This document shows, in pieces, positions 1 through 7,366 of a DNA stretch of 9,248 nt. Every line of letters starts with the position of its first letter. Position 1 is the first letter of the stretch. The notes under the pieces were generated by a model. It saw nothing but the letters and a program-made list of their open reading frames with translations. It was not told the DNA's origin and did no database searches. The stretch is from CAXCDZ01 sp963981525. GTDB lineage: Bacteria > Patescibacteriota > Microgenomatia > UBA1400 > UBA12108. Both the position numbers and the translations under genes were made by a program. Location of the stretch: NCBI GenBank assembly GCA_963981525.1, contig CAXCDZ010000032.1, positions 1-9,248 on the forward strand, in the 5' to 3' direction.

Positions 1-252
1 AATCTCGTCTACTCCACCCTCTTTGTAGTCACGGCGGAACATCGCAATAATCGTGTCAGGATTGAGATGGAGAGAACGCGCGTAGTTGCGGAGATATCCT
101 TTGGTGGTGGTGGGAGAAGGAAGAGCGGTAAAGACAGAGTTTTCAAGAGCCGTGAGATACTCTGGTTTGACTTTGATTTTGCGGGCAATATCATCAATGG
201 AGAGTTCTTTGAGTTGACGCTTATCTTTGAGGAGTTCTCCTGCCGTTTTCAT
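1..252 (-). CDS. RodZ-like helix-turn-helix protein, N-terminal 84 residues (cut by window edge)
   Basis: The frame is open from ATG at 252 to the window edge (84 codons, no stop), so only the N-terminus is seen. Residues about 4-75 fit the HTH_25 / RodZ cytoplasmic domain: GELLKDKR at the start, LSIDDIARKIKVKPEYLTAL as the recognition region, then a proline-containing turn LPSP and KGYLRNYARSLHLN, matching the family pattern LP-x-x-x-x-x-G-[FY]-[LI]-R-x-YA. In known RodZ proteins this domain binds MreB and is followed by one membrane helix and an outer domain; those parts would lie outside the window, so full RodZ identity is inferred. It follows ftsK after 69 bases, consistent with one transcript for cell shape and division. 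No good Shine-Dalgarno sequence precedes the ATG. A cytoplasmic HTH regulator lacking the membrane part is the alternative. Confidence 0.85.
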   Translation of the reverse strand, partial: MKTAGELLKDKRQLKELSIDDIARKIKVKPEYLTALENSVFTALPSPTTTKGYLRNYARSLHLNPDTIIAMFRRDYKEGGVDEI

Positions 253-294
253 ATTATATTCCCAATGAGAACTGACTTTTTTGGGCTACTTTTC

Positions 295-329
295 GGGCCT
301 GAAGGCTCGAGTCCTATAAGGTCAGGCCT
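295..329 (-). other. Hairpin at the 3' end of ftsK containing its stop codon
   Basis: Arms GGCCTGA (296-302) and TCAGGCC (322-328) are perfectly complementary over 7 bp, extended by a G·T pair at 295/329, around a 19-nt loop. Read on the minus strand, the ftsK TGA stop (322-324) is in the first arm. The second arm is not followed by a T-run in either direction, so a standard intrinsic terminator is not supported. It could affect mRNA stability or stop-codon readthrough between ftsK and the HTH gene. The long loop makes this tentative. Confidence 0.4.
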
Positions 330-2427
330 CACTGGCTTCTCTGGCGGTAAATTGATCAGGGCTAGTGATGAGGACTGCGCGAGGTTTGACTCCATCTGGA
401 GGACCAATGATACCTGCTTTTTCGAGTTGATCCATGATCTTGGCTGATCTGTTATAACCGATGCTCATCCTGCGCTGGAGATAGCTAGTCGAGGCTTTGC
501 CTGCCGCACAAACCACTCCGACTGCATCCATAAATAAGGCATCTCGCTCCTGTCCTGAGAGAGTGTCACCTTCTGGTTTGAGGTATTTTTCGGTAACTTC
601 CTGCTCGTACTCGACAGCAACTGGCGCTGATTTTTTGAGGTAGTCGATGAGGGCTTTGATTTCTTTGTTGGTAACATAAGTGCCCTGGATACGGGTGGGG
701 AGTGGACGATCAGGTGGGACATAGAGCATGTCACCTTTGCCTAGTAATTTTTCTGCTCCGGGAGTATCGATGATGACTCGAGAGTCGATCATGGAGGTGA
801 CGTTAAAGGCAATCCGAGTGGGGATATTGGCTTTGATCAGACCTGTGATGACGTTGACAGAAGGACGCTGGGTGGCGATGACTAGATGGATACCTGTGGC
901 GCGTGCCATCTGGGCCAAGCGAACAATCAAGTCCTCGACCTTACTAGGGGCAGTGAGCATGATGTCTGCGAGCTCATCGATGATGATGATGAGATAGTTC
1001 ATGGCGGTAAAGCCAGAGAGATCGTTGTACTCCTCGATATTACGAGCACCAACCTCGACGAACATTTTGTATCTCTTGTCCATTTCTTTGACTGCCCACT
1101 GGAGAGCAGCAATGACTCGGTCGGAATCTGTGATGACAGGAGTCATTAGATGAGGGATGCCATTGTAGCCTGTAAGCTCAACTCTTTTGGGGTCGATCAA
1201 GATTAGTTTGAGCTCGGCAGGTGAGTTGCGATAGAGAAGTGTGGTGATGATGGTGTTGATACAGACTGATTTACCAGATCCTGTTGCACCGGCAATAAGG
1301 ACGTGAGGCATTTTTTTGATATCAGCCATGATGGGAATGCCCTCTACTCCGAGACCCAGTCCGACGGATAGCTTGGACTTGGTTTTTTTGAGTTCTTTGT
1401 GGGAGAGAACCTCGTGGAGAGTAACAAACTCGGCGGAACGATTGGGGATCTCTAACCCTACTAGGTTACGACCTGGAATGGGTGCCTCGATCCTAATCTG
1501 ACCAGTGGGGGCGGCGAGGGCGAGGGCGAGATCAGTCTGGAGAGCTTTGATTTTGCTGAGTTTGGTACCCTCCTTGATCTTGATTGCGTACTGGGTGACG
1601 GCAGGGCCACCGTTGACTTCGGCAACTCGAGCGCGAATCCCGAATGAGTCTAGTGTTCTCTCGATAATGTGAGCTGATTCTTTGATGTCACCACGATCAG
1701 CTTTGGCACCCTTTTCGGCAGAAAGAATAGAGAGGGGTGGATATTTCCAGATAGTGGTGTTGCCGTCTTTGTTGGAGACGAGAGTTGACTCAAAGGAGTC
1801 ATCTTTGGTAGATGAGTTTGCTTTTGTGGTATCAGGCAACTTTTTGTTTAACTTGAGATCGGGCTCGGAAGACGTGATGTTTTTGGAGATGTTGATCTTG
1901 GTGTCAGCGGAGAAGGAGTCTTTGGTTTTGATCGAAGAGAAAGAGTTGCGTAAACGAGCAAATGCATCGGCAATAAAGAGAAGAAATTCTTCTAGAGGAG
2001 TGTTGGTCATGATCATGAGTCCGATCAGGATAACGCCAAAATAGACGGCACCAGAGCCAAAGCCAGTGAGGAGGAAGGCAAGACTAGCGTATGCCTCGTA
2101 CCCCAATGTGCCAGCTTGGGTGAGCCCAAGAGAGCCTGCAAAAATAAGGAGTCCACCTAGAAAGAGTGAGGGTGAGGTCAGTGCCCATTTGAGCTGAGTC
2201 ATTAAGAGAGCGAGTGAGGTGAGGAGGAATGGCAACATGAGTGCGGTCCAGCCGAACGCGAGAGAGAGGATGATGTAGACTCGCTCAAGAAAGACTCCTT
2301 GCCTGGTAAAGGAAAGAAGGGTGATAAGTCCAAGGAGAAGAAAAATGACCGAGACCACGGAGTAAATAATCTCTTTTTTGAGCTTGATTTTGAATGGTTT
2401 TTTGCGACGACCGCGTCTACGTGCCAT
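322..2427 (-). CDS. ftsK: DNA translocase FtsK
   Basis: A complete 701-residue FtsK/SpoIIIE ATPase, which pumps chromosomal DNA through the division septum. After a basic start (MARRRGRRKK) there are about four membrane helices within residues 20-141, then a polar Ser/Lys/Asp-rich linker (about 160-225) much shorter than in E. coli FtsK. The motor follows: alpha domain about 240-340, Walker A GATGSGKS (380-387), Walker B LIIIIDEL (479-486), ATQRPS (518-523) and a conserved ITGLIKANIPTRIAF segment (527-541). The C-terminal gamma winged-helix domain, which normally reads KOPS-type DNA signals, covers about 626-690 (SGQERDALFMDA, QRRMSIGYNRSAKIMDQLE). All key ATPase motifs are present, so it is probably functional. 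It begins 78 bases after RNase J with no clear Shine-Dalgarno site. The ATG gives the basic leader directly before the first helix, supporting this start. Confidence 0.97.
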   Translation of the reverse strand: MARRRGRRKKPFKIKLKKEIIYSVVSVIFLLLGLITLLSFTRQGVFLERVYIILSLAFGWTALMLPFLLTSLALLMTQLKWALTSPSLFLGGLLIFAGSLGLTQAGTLGYEAYASLAFLLTGFGSGAVYFGVILIGLMIMTNTPLEEFLLFIADAFARLRNSFSSIKTKDSFSADTKINISKNITSSEPDLKLNKKLPDTTKANSSTKDDSFESTLVSNKDGNTTIWKYPPLSILSAEKGAKADRGDIKESAHIIERTLDSFGIRARVAEVNGGPAVTQYAIKIKEGTKLSKIKALQTDLALALAAPTGQIRIEAPIPGRNLVGLEIPNRSAEFVTLHEVLSHKELKKTKSKLSVGLGLGVEGIPIMADIKKMPHVLIAGATGSGKSVCINTIITTLLYRNSPAELKLILIDPKRVELTGYNGIPHLMTPVITDSDRVIAALQWAVKEMDKRYKMFVEVGARNIEEYNDLSGFTAMNYLIIIIDELADIMLTAPSKVEDLIVRLAQMARATGIHLVIATQRPSVNVITGLIKANIPTRIAFNVTSMIDSRVIIDTPGAEKLLGKGDMLYVPPDRPLPTRIQGTYVTNKEIKALIDYLKKSAPVAVEYEQEVTEKYLKPEGDTLSGQERDALFMDAVGVVCAAGKASTSYLQRRMSIGYNRSAKIMDQLEKAGIIGPPDGVKPRAVLITSPDQFTAREASEA

Positions 2428-2462
2428 ATTGTTTTTCTATTAACTATATTTATATTGTATTT

Positions 2463-2490
2463 GACCCCGCCGCTCGCGAGCATCGGGGTT
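2463..2490. repeat. GC-rich palindromic repeat, intergenic copy
   Basis: ACCCCG (2464-2469) pairs with CGGGGT (2484-2489), with the self-complementary core GCTCGCGAGC (2472-2481) at the tip. The 19 bases at 2463-2481 recur exactly, in opposite orientation, at 7129-7147 inside a coding region. It lies between RNase J and ftsK in otherwise AT-rich DNA. No T-run follows on the minus strand, so it looks more like a REP-type element or RNA stem than a terminator. Confidence 0.6.
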
Positions 2491-2492
2491 TC

Positions 2493-2512
2493 GGACTGAG
2501 CAAGCTCAGTCC
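2493..2512. other. Perfect 9-bp hairpin over the RNase J stop codon
   Basis: GGACTGAGC (2493-2501) and GCTCAGTCC (2504-2512) are exact reverse complements separated by AA; with a normal loop, 8 bp remain paired. On the minus strand the RNase J TGA (2506-2508) lies in the first arm. No T-run follows in the direction of RNase J transcription; on the plus strand it is followed by TTAATTAT, only a weak terminator tail, and no plus-strand gene ends here. It stands directly beside the GC-rich palindrome, making a tandem hairpin unit in the RNase J-ftsK junction. Confidence 0.6.
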
Positions 2513-4152
2513 TTAATTATAACTGGGATGACCACAGGGTTTTTGCTGATTTTTTTGATAAACAGCCTACCAACCTCTTTGGCAATCTTATCTTTACTAT
2601 ACAGCTTGTCTTGAGTTAAGTCTTCTAGACTGAGTGACTTAAGTAGAGCTGACTTGATCTCAGTCATCATTCCGGAATCGAGATACTTAGTGATACCCTT
2701 GGGAATAAGATCAATCTCAAAACCACTACCATCTGCACTAATAGTAATAACTGTGACCACCACACCTTCCTGGAACATTATTTGTCTATCTTGGATAGGC
2801 TTGTCGGTGTGGGTGATCTCGCCTGACTCAACATAGACTGTCTTGACTTCGACTGGGTCACCGAGTGAGACTACCCCACCCTGACTAATGACGATCTGCT
2901 TGTTTTCTGGCATAAGAATCTGATTGTCTGTGAGTCCCATCTGACGAGCTAACCTAGCGTACTGAATCATGTGTCTGTGTGTACCGCCAGTGCCGATGAC
3001 ATACTTGGGCTTGGTCATAGCCATAAGCATCATGAGTTCTGTGCTACTAGCGTGACCAGAGACATGCAGATCATCTGAGATATCAGAGTATGAGACGGTG
3101 ATACCGCGCTGTGAGAGCATGTCGATGACGCGGTAGACGTTGTTCTCGTTACCTGGAATGGGATCTGAGGAGAAGATAACCTTGTCATCAGGATCGAGCG
3201 TAATTGCCCAGTGATCCCCGGTGGCGATCTTGTCCAAGCTACTTCCCAGCTGACCCTGACTCCCTGCGACGATGAGACACTGCTCATTTTTGGGTAGTGA
3301 GTTGATTTTTTTCTTATCAATCACGAGGCGAGGAGGGATCTTGAGGAAGCCTAGGGTAGTAGCGACTCTAACGTTTCGCTCGATTGAGAAACCAATGAAT
3401 GCTACCTTGCGCTTGTTGCGCTTGGCCACCCAGAGAGCTTGCTGGATTCTACTAATACTACTGCTCATGGCAGTAATAACGACACGATTATCGACGTCAC
3501 GAAACTCCCGCTCAAAAGAGTCCTCGATGATTGCTTCGGAGTGTGAGTGGCCGGGCTTTTCGCTGCGCAAACAGTCTGACATAAGAAGAGTTACTCCTTC
3601 GGCACCTGCTTTGGTGATGGACTGGATGTCAGGCAGATCCTGACCAACTGGAGTCCAGTCGAACTTAAAGTCTGAACCGTGATAGACGTTGCCATGAGGA
3701 GTCTTGATCACGAGATGTTTGGTGTCGGGGATGGAGTGGGTGACTGGAATCATCTTGACCTCAAATACTCCAAGCTGGATGGGTTGCCTGTCACCGACCA
3801 CATTAATTATGTTGGGGTTGATATGAAATTCCTTGAATTTTTCTTTGATGAGGCCTGCAGGCAACTTGCTTGCGTAGATTGGGATCCCCTCTCCCAGCTG
3901 AGGGATAATATAGGGAAAGCCACCGATGTGATCCTCGTGACCATGAGTGACGACGAAGCCTCTGATCATGTGCTCCTTACCCTTGAGATAGGTGATGTCG
4001 GGGATGGGGAGGTCGACGCCTGAGACTCCCTCGTCGGGGAAGCCGAGTCCGCAGTCAACAATGAGAATGTCTGAGTCTGACTCGTAGACGAACATGTTGT
4101 CGTGGACGTTGGGGAGGCCTCCGAGGGGAGTGATTTTGATAGTGTTGTTCAT
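2506..4152 (-). CDS. rnj: Ribonuclease J (metallo-beta-lactamase/beta-CASP), variant motif C
   Basis: A 548-residue RNase J-type nuclease, a cytoplasmic 5' exo/endonuclease of mRNA and rRNA processing. Visible motifs: VDCGLGFPDE (32-41), metal site THGHEDHIGG (69-78; H70, H72, D74, H75), H139 in PVTHS, D161 in HGSDFKFD, the beta-CASP segment SDCLRSEKPGHSHSE (192-206), ITAMSSSISRIQQ (226-238) and HVSGHASS (363-370). A C-terminal domain covers about 450-548. Two deviations stand out. The N-terminal GGLGEIGKN-type motif reads GGLPNVHDN (11-19), and motif C, normally P-[VI]-HGE-Y-R, reads GTGGTHRHM (387-395), with Gly at the metal-binding His. The start at 4152 is chosen because the upstream frame to 4233 adds 27 residues unlike the family and overlaps ung by 26 bp; MNNTIKITPLGG fits the usual N-terminus. 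It follows ung after 55 bases. The RNase J family call is firm; activity with the altered motif is unknown. Confidence 0.93.
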   Translation of the reverse strand: MNNTIKITPLGGLPNVHDNMFVYESDSDILIVDCGLGFPDEGVSGVDLPIPDITYLKGKEHMIRGFVVTHGHEDHIGGFPYIIPQLGEGIPIYASKLPAGLIKEKFKEFHINPNIINVVGDRQPIQLGVFEVKMIPVTHSIPDTKHLVIKTPHGNVYHGSDFKFDWTPVGQDLPDIQSITKAGAEGVTLLMSDCLRSEKPGHSHSEAIIEDSFEREFRDVDNRVVITAMSSSISRIQQALWVAKRNKRKVAFIGFSIERNVRVATTLGFLKIPPRLVIDKKKINSLPKNEQCLIVAGSQGQLGSSLDKIATGDHWAITLDPDDKVIFSSDPIPGNENNVYRVIDMLSQRGITVSYSDISDDLHVSGHASSTELMMLMAMTKPKYVIGTGGTHRHMIQYARLARQMGLTDNQILMPENKQIVISQGGVVSLGDPVEVKTVYVESGEITHTDKPIQDRQIMFQEGVVVTVITISADGSGFEIDLIPKGITKYLDSGMMTEIKSALLKSLSLEDLTQDKLYSKDKIAKEVGRLFIKKISKNPVVIPVIIKD

Positions 4153-4192
4153 TTGGTTAGTTTCTAGTTCTTTGTTATTAGTTCTTGGTATT

Positions 4193-4201
4193 AGTATAAC
4201 A
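4193..4201 (-). promoter_or_regulatory. Possible extended -10 promoter before RNase J
   Basis: On the minus strand TGTTATACT gives an extended -10 (TGn followed by TATACT, 5 of 6 to TATAAT). A start about 7 bases downstream would leave a 5' leader of about 34 nt before the RNase J ATG. No convincing -35 box lies 16-18 bases upstream, though extended -10 promoters can work without one. The site overlaps the end of the ung gap, so RNase J and ftsK could be transcribed separately from the genes upstream. Tentative. Confidence 0.35.
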
Positions 4202-4207
4202 GGCGAG

Positions 4208-4873
4208 TTACCAGGTGATGGGAGGAGTGCCATGTGAGTCTAAATATGCATTACACTGGGAGAATGGGCGAGAACCAAAAAATCCACGATATGAGGAGAG
4301 TGGCGAGGGGTGAGGAGAGCGGATTACGAGATGTTTGGAGTCGTCGATGGCCTCACCTTTTCTCTGAGCCGATGCTCCCCAGAGGATAAAAGCTAGGTTC
4401 TCCTGCTGATCTGAGAGTGTTTTGATCACGGTGTCGGTGAATTGTTCCCAACCTGCTTTTTTGTGAGAGTTGGGCTCGTGATCTCTGACTGTGAGGGTTG
4501 AGTTGATCAGTAAGACACCCTGCTTAGCCCAATCAGTGAGATCTCCGTTTGGAGAGTGGGATTCACTGCCCATATCAGTCTGGATTTCTTTGTATATATT
4601 GCGTAGTGAAGGGGGGATCTTAACTCCCTCAGATACCGAGAAGCAGAGGCCGTTAGCTTGATCTGGCCAGTGATATGGATCTTGACCTAGGATCACGACA
4701 CGAACATCATTAAATGGGGTGAGCTCGAAGGCGCGGAAGATGTGCTTGGGTGGTGGGTAGACCGTGGCCTGCTGATACTCCTTTTTCACGAAATTCGTGA
4801 GCTCCAAGAAGTAATCTTTGGCAAATTCTGGCTCGAGTGCCTTTTGCCAGCTGGGTTCTATACAGACGTGCAT
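4208..4873 (-). CDS. ung: Uracil-DNA glycosylase, family 1
   Basis: A complete 221-residue enzyme that removes uracil from DNA to start base-excision repair. Motifs of family 1 are all present: water-activating loop GQDPYH (63-68) with catalytic D65, NGLCFSV (74-80), LLINSTLTV (121-129) with base-binding N124, LAFILWGASAQRK (160-172), the DNA-intercalating loop HPSPLSSYRGFFG (188-200) with H188, and the terminal GTPPITW. Length is normal (E. coli 229). Within the active loop YHWPDQANG replaces the usual YHGPGQAHG, putting Trp and Asp at common Gly positions, though no catalytic residue is lost. The ATG at 4873 is 4 bases after the stop of the upstream surface-protein gene, indicating co-transcription and probably translational coupling, as no strong ribosome binding site is seen. 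Confidence 0.97.
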   Translation of the reverse strand: MHVCIEPSWQKALEPEFAKDYFLELTNFVKKEYQQATVYPPPKHIFRAFELTPFNDVRVVILGQDPYHWPDQANGLCFSVSEGVKIPPSLRNIYKEIQTDMGSESHSPNGDLTDWAKQGVLLINSTLTVRDHEPNSHKKAGWEQFTDTVIKTLSDQQENLAFILWGASAQRKGEAIDDSKHLVIRSPHPSPLSSYRGFFGSRPFSQCNAYLDSHGTPPITW

Positions 4874-4877
4874 CTTT

Positions 4878-6104
4878 TTAATCTATGAATTGAAAAGTTT
4901 TTTGCCAGGTTTGTGTGTCATCACCCATGATGGCATATTGGCCGATAGAGAAGAAGGCAAATTTGGTTGGGTAGTTAGGATCCATCATAAAATATGCTTG
5001 TCCACCGTATGCGGCGTATGGCTGGGGACACTTTTTGCCTTCTTCGGCGAGGATCTCCATGTTGATATCGCTATTTCCCATACTGGGTAGTTTGATGCGG
5101 GCGATTATATTCGGCGAAGATGTTGAGATTGTAGCGATACAATTTGTCAAAGAATATCCTTCTAGAATTGTCTTGTTGATGGCGTCGATTAGAGTGTCTG
5201 TGGGGTCTTTGTCAAAAACTTCAACGTATTGTCCTGTGTTAAGGTTGTGGGCGGCATTGTAAACGTAAACTTTACTACTTACCTCCTCGGAGGTGTACGA
5301 TTCATCACCAAACTCTGACGCATAGAAGAAGGTAATGCCAAGTTCCTCGGAAATGAAACGGGTGGAGCCAGGGGGTGGGGAAGGGAGGAGCGTATTGTTG
5401 GTTTCAGTGAACTGGAAGGTGGAGAGGATTTGGGTGAGAGTATGATCTAGATATGTGCGTGATTGTTCGTTGTCAGGACAACCTGCAGATACGAAAATCC
5501 CATTCATATTGCCTACATCGATTGTGCCATGACCAATAAGATTGTATTGTCCAGCAGTGAGATTCTCTGTATTAGGAGTTGTGCTAGAAATATATACCCC
5601 TTGTGAATGTGAATAGACAAGTTTGTGTAGCTTGTTAGGGAAAAATGGCCCGAATCCATCTGGGTTGATCATTAGATTGATAGAGCAACCAAGGTCGTCG
5701 TTGGTAAGCTGGAGAGTGCTGTGAGTTGTCCAAGATAAGGGATCAAGATTAGTCTGTAAGTTATCTACAATAGAATAACCTGGAGGGTGTTTAAAGGAAA
5801 AATCAAATATCGGATTACTGTAAGTCTGCCAATCAGCAGTGGGATCGGCTGAGGCGGAAGGTGGGGTAGAGACGGTCGGTTGAGGTTGGGTAGTGAGGGT
5901 TGGGGTGCGAGATTGCGAGTAAAAGTAGGCAGCAGCGGCAGTGGTGATGATTAGGAGGACTGCCATGATTGCGATGAGGGGGGATTTTTTTGGTTGAGTT
6001 GGCTCAACGGGGGCAACAATAGGTTCTGATGAATTGGGAGGAACTGGAGGGGCTATAGCTTGCGCAACTGGTTGGGTTGGCTGTGCTGGTTGTGGTGTGT
6101 TCAT
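4878..6104 (-). CDS. Anchored two-domain surface protein, paralogue 1 of 3
   Basis: Function not recognised. The 408 residues comprise a Pro/Gln-rich cytoplasmic tail (1-37), KKSP (39-42), one membrane helix (about 43-62), a Thr/Pro/Ser linker (65-88), and two outer domains. Domain A (about 91-233) starts ADWQTYSNPIFDFSFKHPPGY and ends TQILSTFQFT; domain B (about 248-408) ends TWQKTFQFID, a weaker echo of the same ending. Cysteines come in pairs per domain (C140, C209; C322, C359), consistent with disulfides outside the membrane. The lack of a Lys/Arg tail after the helix and KK before it predict the N-terminus inside. The Pro-rich tail, anchor and ILSTFQFT segment closely match the genes at 6130-7362 and 8032-9168, whereas the domains differ greatly. 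It starts 25 bases after paralogue 2 with an AGAAAGG leader shared with that gene. Role could be adhesion or cell-envelope sensing; this is a guess. Confidence 0.88.
   Translation of the reverse strand: MNTPQPAQPTQPVAQAIAPPVPPNSSEPIVAPVEPTQPKKSPLIAIMAVLLIITTAAAAYFYSQSRTPTLTTQPQPTVSTPPSASADPTADWQTYSNPIFDFSFKHPPGYSIVDNLQTNLDPLSWTTHSTLQLTNDDLGCSINLMINPDGFGPFFPNKLHKLVYSHSQGVYISSTTPNTENLTAGQYNLIGHGTIDVGNMNGIFVSAGCPDNEQSRTYLDHTLTQILSTFQFTETNNTLLPSPPPGSTRFISEELGITFFYASEFGDESYTSEEVSSKVYVYNAAHNLNTGQYVEVFDKDPTDTLIDAINKTILEGYSLTNCIATISTSSPNIIARIKLPSMGNSDINMEILAEEGKKCPQPYAAYGGQAYFMMDPNYPTKFAFFSIGQYAIMGDDTQTWQKTFQFID
5404..5435 (-). repeat. Conserved nucleotide block QILSTFQFT, copy 1
   Basis: A 32-bp segment at the end of domain A that matches the same place in paralogue 3 at 29 of 32 positions by direct count, although flanking sequence is strongly diverged. 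See also 6668-6699 and 8474-8505. Confidence 0.75.
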
Positions 6105-6108
6105 GTGG

Positions 6109-6115
6109 CCTTTCT
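6109..6115 (-). promoter_or_regulatory. Ribosome binding site of paralogue 1
   Basis: AGAAAGG ends four bases before the ATG at 6104 and contains AAGG, complementary to the 16S tail. The whole leader CAGAAAGGCCAC is identical to the one before paralogue 2, fixing both starts and showing that the duplicated unit included the 5' leader. It is one of few Shine-Dalgarno-like sites in the window. Confidence 0.6.
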
Positions 6116-6129
6116 GGTTAGTTGGTAAT

Positions 6130-7362
6130 CTAGTTAAGCTGTAGTAGATCTAATATTTGAGAAGTTTGAGATTGAATAGCGGGGGAGATCGAGTCGGATT
6201 TGCTAGTTATTAGATACCAATAATTATCTTTTGCAAATAAATAATATTTTTGTGTTGGATTGTACATCCCTCCAGAAAAAGTTAACTCCTTAACAGATAA
6301 TCCCCACTTCTGCGTGTCAGTAACAGAAGCTACCTGAATAATAAAATCTGAATCATTGTTCTTAGCTTTTTCTACTTCTAAATGTTGTTGGATCTCGGAT
6401 AATAAGATGGTTGTGGTTTTGCTACCCGAATCAAGACCGCATGAGACTGACACCATACCAGAAATATATCCACTTGCCTCTTCTGGGTTACGATGGATTA
6501 ATTGATATAATTTTCCCTCCCACAAACCGAATGGTTGTGCTTCGTGTTGTTCCATGGTCCACTGGCGATTGTCTTCATCGGCGATAATTGGAGGAGTTGG
6601 AATTGAGGTGTTACAATCTTGAGTATGTTGATAGGTCCATCCGTTTGGAAGAGTTGATGTTATCTGATCAGTGAACTGAAAAGTGGAGAGAATTTGGGTA
6701 AATTCGTCCTGCAAAGATTGTTGTTCTTGTTGCGTAAATGAGACAGGGTAAGTTAGTCTAACTGAATGTACGATGTTGTTAATTTGAAACACCCCCATCG
6801 TGTTGGCTGAGTTTGAGATTCCAATTGTTTTGATGCCATTATCGATTTTTTCGAATTGAAAAAGATCATGTCCACCTACAATTACTTCTTTGCCTTCATA
6901 TGTTTGACCTTGCCCACCGATACCATCCATATTTAAATGCATGCGAATATTGGCTTCACCTTTCGATAAACTAATCTGAATATTAACAATATTACCAAGT
7001 AAATTTATACCGGGAGTTTCTGTAAATTGCCATAATTGAGAGTGACGAAATGATATGTTGTTGTTTGGATCTGTATATGTTTGCCAGTTGGTCGTGGGAT
7101 CTGCTGAGGCGGTGGGGGTGCCCACGCTGCTCGCGAGCGGCGGGGTCTCCGCTTCGCTACGAGGGCGAGCTTGAAGGAAGAAATAAATAGTGGCTCCGAG
7201 GGCGAGAACAAGAAAAGCAGACAATATAAATACGAGTGGGGATTTTTTTGGCATAGTTGGTTCTATTGGAACGACTATTGGCTCTGGTGGGGTGGGGGGA
7301 ACTGCGGGAGCTATGATTGGTTCAGCTTGTTGAGTTGGTTGTACTGGTTGTGGTGTGGTCAT
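6130..7362 (-). CDS. Anchored two-domain surface protein, paralogue 2 of 3
   Basis: Function not recognised. The 410 residues follow the layout of paralogue 1: Pro-rich tail (1-38; TTPQPVQPTQ against NTPQPAQPTQ), KKSP (39-42), membrane helix about 43-63, linker 65-88, domain A from NWQTYTDPNNNISFRH (92-107) to TQILSTFQFT (222-231), then domain B (about 237-410), which lacks a clear W-x-x-Y start but ends SQILDLLQLN. Domain A has no cysteine; domain B has two (C250, C308), suggesting one disulfide. The linker RPRSEAETPPLASSVGT differs from the Gln/Pro/Thr linkers of the other two and is encoded by a GC-rich palindromic repeat (7121-7164) shared with the RNase J-ftsK gap. Domains A and B are only weakly similar to those of the neighbours. 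It lies 50 bases after the toxin gene with no terminator between, so the TA promoter may read into it. Confidence 0.87.
   Translation of the reverse strand: MTTPQPVQPTQQAEPIIAPAVPPTPPEPIVVPIEPTMPKKSPLVFILSAFLVLALGATIYFFLQARPRSEAETPPLASSVGTPTASADPTTNWQTYTDPNNNISFRHSQLWQFTETPGINLLGNIVNIQISLSKGEANIRMHLNMDGIGGQGQTYEGKEVIVGGHDLFQFEKIDNGIKTIGISNSANTMGVFQINNIVHSVRLTYPVSFTQQEQQSLQDEFTQILSTFQFTDQITSTLPNGWTYQHTQDCNTSIPTPPIIADEDNRQWTMEQHEAQPFGLWEGKLYQLIHRNPEEASGYISGMVSVSCGLDSGSKTTTILLSEIQQHLEVEKAKNNDSDFIIQVASVTDTQKWGLSVKELTFSGGMYNPTQKYYLFAKDNYWYLITSKSDSISPAIQSQTSQILDLLQLN
6668..6699 (-). repeat. Conserved nucleotide block QILSTFQFT, copy 2
   Basis: The same 32-bp block in paralogue 2, matching the paralogue 3 copy at 30 of 32 positions. 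Sequence on both sides shows little nucleotide similarity among the three genes. Confidence 0.75.
7121..7164. repeat. GC-rich palindromic repeat inside paralogue 2 coding sequence
   Basis: Bases 7129-7147 are the exact inverse of 2463-2481. Flanking bases differ but preserve pairing: CCC, CGC and GCT on the left pair with AGC, GCG and GGG on the right across 7121-7144, with one bulged A and a T·G pair. A second small stem, CTTCG/CGAGG with loop CTA, follows at 7152-7164, echoing the tandem hairpins at 2463-2512. In frame, the unit encodes part of the juxtamembrane linker. Confidence 0.6.
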
Positions 7363-7366
7363 GTGG

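Noticed and set aside
253..258. Perfect TATAAT directly before the ATG of the HTH gene
   Set aside because: Transcription would begin inside codon 3, there is no -35 box, and no later in-frame ATG fits the domain.
67..447. Plus-strand open frame of 126 codons
   Set aside because: It lies opposite the HTH gene and the end of ftsK, has no family motifs, and both minus-strand genes have clear domains.
1682..2044. Plus-strand open frame of 120 codons inside ftsK
   Set aside because: Shadow of the ftsK linker and membrane region; no motifs and no promoter or ribosome site.
2463..2512. Rho-independent terminator between RNase J and ftsK
   Set aside because: Stems are strong, but the minus-strand continuation is CAAATACAAT, not a T-run, and plus-strand transcription has no gene to end.
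3272..3643. Plus-strand open frame of 123 codons inside RNase J
   Set aside because: Antisense to a well-conserved beta-CASP region; no recognisable protein features.
4153..4233. 27-residue N-terminal extension of RNase J
   Set aside because: It would overlap ung by 26 bp, contains no family sequence and would place the conserved N-terminus far from the start.
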